From assembly GCA_041743485.1 (NCBI GenBank), contig JBGTMR010000284.1, forward strand, positions 1-6,788: a stretch of DNA of 6,788 nucleotides, given 5' to 3'. The position numbers and the translations under genes were made by a program. The stretch comes from JANDLT01 sp041743485 (GTDB taxonomy: Bacteria > Acidobacteriota > Blastocatellia > Pyrinomonadales > Pyrinomonadaceae). The notes below the pieces were generated by a model. The model made no database searches and was not told where the DNA came from. It saw nothing but the letters and a program-made list of their open reading frames with translations. Numbering within the stretch: the stretch's first letter is position 1; every line of letters begins with the position of its first letter. Shown here piece by piece: positions 5,325-6,788 of the stretch.

Positions 5325-5657
5325 GTGATTGATGAGGTGCTTAACGATGCGACCGACGAATCGGCGGACATCACCGCCCCACCCGTCGTAACATGGGAAG
5401 CCCTGACGGAGCGTGAACCGCGCCTCGCGCAGATGTACACCGAAATCGCGCACGTCACGGACGACCGGAGTTCCGCGACCTTTTGCGCCAACCGCCTGTG
5501 GTACATCCAATTCGAGCCGCGCCTGCTAAACCTCGTCGGCACACGCGCCGAAAAACACGACAAACTCGTCCGCGCCCCCGAAGCTTATACACTCGCCCGC
5601 CGCACGCTTTACCGTCTGCTTCCCGACTGCCGCAACTGCGTGTGCGTGCCTTGGTAA
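5325..5657 (+). CDS. Conserved hypothetical domain with C-terminal CxxCxC, probable -1 frame extension of the DUF4231 gene
   Basis: From the only available start (GTG 5325, with no Shine-Dalgarno sequence) this encodes 110 residues. An acidic lead is followed by VTWEALTEREPRLAQMY, then FCANRLWYIQFEPRLLNLVG, then EAYTLARRTLYRLLPDCRNC (each quoted in part). I recognise this as a conserved bacterial hypothetical, often stand-alone and short, without known function. Four Cys (the FCAN Cys and the terminal CxxCxC) could bind a metal. The frame is open back to 5061 with no ATG, GTG or TTG before 5325. From 5106 to 5201 it has 27 of 32 codons ending in G or C, against 21 of 32 in the annotated zero frame (hand counts). 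Coding thus seems to start at the slippery site, giving a 380-residue fusion with C324, C372, C375 and C377. A separate weakly initiated gene is the alternative. Confidence 0.65.
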   Translation: MIDEVLNDATDESADITAPPVVTWEALTEREPRLAQMYTEIAHVTDDRSSATFCANRLWYIQFEPRLLNLVGTRAEKHDKLVRAPEAYTLARRTLYRLLPDCRNCVCVPW

Positions 5658-5678
5658 AACTTCCGCGAGATTTACGAT

Positions 5679-6788
5679 TCAGAGTTGAATACTCCAAATT
5701 GATTTTGCGAGTTTGGCGAGTTTGTCCTGCCTTAATTTGACTTGCGTCGGAGTCCAATCGGGATAATCAATCGAGTTGGTCATTGCGTATTGACTGGTTT
5801 TATAAATCTTCAACTTCTCAGCGTATAGCTTTCTTTCGCAGTCACGATTTTTATTTGCCTCAAGTAATATGAGATTACCAAGACGATAAATGAAGTTCGG
5901 TTGTTGGTCGTCGCTGAAACTTTCCGTCCATTCACCCGAAGGATTTTCCGGCAGAATGTGTTCAACGGTTGCCGATTCTTCTTCGTAATCTCGCCCCGCA
6001 CCACTCGCCGCAATCTGGTTTTCAAGCGCAAACAAAATATAGCGAACGAGTTTTTTGGAACGATTGGTTTTAATGCTCTTAGCGGCAAAAGCATTGCCGA
6101 ACGCCGCATCATCCGGGTAAATGTCTTTAAGTTCATGCGCGACATGCGCGGCACTTCTCAATGTACCGTCGAAGACCTTGCGTGCGGCGCGATTATAAAC
6201 TCCTTCTTGTTCATTGGGATTCAACCCGGAAATGACGTTATATCGAAACGAGATTACGGAGCAAAGGCGCAAAACCTTTTCAAACTCCGCCGTCTCAAAT
6301 CTCTCATACACGTTAAGCAAAAGCGGGTAACATTGCGTGACTTTGAACAGTTTGATTTCACGAATCAGCTTACGGATTTCCCGCGAACCGCTCCACAGTT
6401 CATCGTTCGGGTCGTCGAGCGCGACATAAAGGGCAGCCATTCTTTCGAGCGCGTCCAACAACGCAAAAGACTCGTTCGCGGTTTTGATAGAGCCGCGAAC
6501 GGCTTTGAACAGATTGCCTTTCCGCGCAAATTCGTTGCGCGAGTTCCAGTAGTAACGAAGGAACTTGGGAAACTCGTCAAGGTCTGTGATTTGAATAATT
6601 TTGTTCCATTGAACTTGAGCTTGTCGCTGGTCAACCGGCGATTGCGCCGACAAAGCAAATAGATAATTTTTAAGCAAATCGGTAACGGTTAAGTCGGTTC
6701 CGCGTGCATTGAGCGTCTCGAAAACCGTGTATGCTTTAAGCTCGTCTTCAACGACGATTTGAATAAAAACCAATCTTTCAGCCGTCCA
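5679..6788 (-). CDS. DUF262/DUF1524 (GmrSD-like) HNH nuclease, partial
   Basis: The frame is open to the window's right edge, so the N-terminus is missing; 369 residues are visible and the TTG at 6773 is internal, not a start. The first visible residues (ERLVFIQIVVED, then AYTVFETLNARGTDLTVTDL) match the end of a DUF262 domain, whose GmrS-type NTP-hydrolysing DGQQR motif would lie off the edge. After a helical middle comes a DUF1524 (GmrD-type, His-Me finger) domain: VEHILPENP with the catalytic His encoded at 5958-5960, then YRLGNLILLEANKNRD with the conserved Asn residues, then a KLKIYKTSQYAMT helix. Family members include modification-dependent type IV restriction enzymes (GmrSD, BrxU) and SspE, which cut foreign or modified DNA. 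The nuclease motif looks intact. The gene converges on the DUF4231 locus with 21 bp between stops and no clear terminator. Its operon partners, if any, lie to the right. Confidence 0.9.
   Translation of the reverse strand, partial: WTAERLVFIQIVVEDELKAYTVFETLNARGTDLTVTDLLKNYLFALSAQSPVDQRQAQVQWNKIIQITDLDEFPKFLRYYWNSRNEFARKGNLFKAVRGSIKTANESFALLDALERMAALYVALDDPNDELWSGSREIRKLIREIKLFKVTQCYPLLLNVYERFETAEFEKVLRLCSVISFRYNVISGLNPNEQEGVYNRAARKVFDGTLRSAAHVAHELKDIYPDDAAFGNAFAAKSIKTNRSKKLVRYILFALENQIAASGAGRDYEEESATVEHILPENPSGEWTESFSDDQQPNFIYRLGNLILLEANKNRDCERKLYAEKLKIYKTSQYAMTNSIDYPDWTPTQVKLRQDKLAKLAKSIWSIQL

Noticed and set aside
5201..5563. Minus-strand open frame of 120 codons opposite the frameshift tail
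   Set aside because: It was considered as an alternative explanation for the 5239-5324 stretch, but its translation is Ser/Arg-rich and featureless. The plus -1 frame has a recognisable domain and better codon use.
5901..6662. Open frame of 253 codons on the plus strand
   Set aside because: It lies wholly antisense to the DUF262/DUF1524 gene, whose domain motifs are clear. The translation resembles no family and has no ribosome binding site worth noting.

Overview
The window carries seven protein-coding regions and looks like an accessory stretch of a free-living bacterial chromosome. Base composition is moderately GC-rich by eye and codons favour C or G at third positions. Intergenic DNA is AT-richer and carries REP-like palindromes. 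The gene families and the GGCTTTAGCC / CCACTAGC palindromes remind me of Acidobacteriota (Blastocatellia-type) genomes. That placement is an impression from memory, not a demonstrated assignment.

Left part (1-2318): an aldehyde dehydrogenase gene on the minus strand (103-1791) is divergent from an aminopeptidase P gene. The 527-bp gap between them holds two separate inverted-repeat structures: a 128-bp element at 1818-1945, and a 154-bp REPIN-like element at 1999-2152 built from four palindromes in mirror order. These look like non-autonomous mobile or REP-type sequences.

Middle (2319-4515): an Xaa-Pro aminopeptidase with all five metal ligands (2319-3638) is followed by a small two-gene unit, a DUF6883-like protein (3763-4134) overlapping a DUF4926-like protein (4106-4336). 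The pair is bracketed by an exact 17-bp direct repeat, each copy shortly after the preceding stop codon. That is the layout expected of an inserted or excisable two-gene cassette. Its promoter appears to give a leaderless mRNA.

Right part (4516-6788): a two-transmembrane DUF4231/SLATT-like protein (4516-5238) has an in-phase A AAA AAG heptamer at 5100-5106, followed 12 nt later by a perfect 9-bp stem-loop. After the heptamer, coding character moves to the -1 frame. That frame stays open to 5657 and encodes a conserved-looking domain ending in a CxxCxC motif. This is either a programmed -1 frameshift giving 240- and 380-residue products, or a lost A in a homopolymer (mutation or sequencing error). 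Converging on it from the right edge is a partial DUF262/DUF1524 (GmrSD-type HNH nuclease) gene. The SLATT-like membrane protein, the DUF1524 nuclease and the small cassette together give the right half a possible defence-island character; this is inference from family context.
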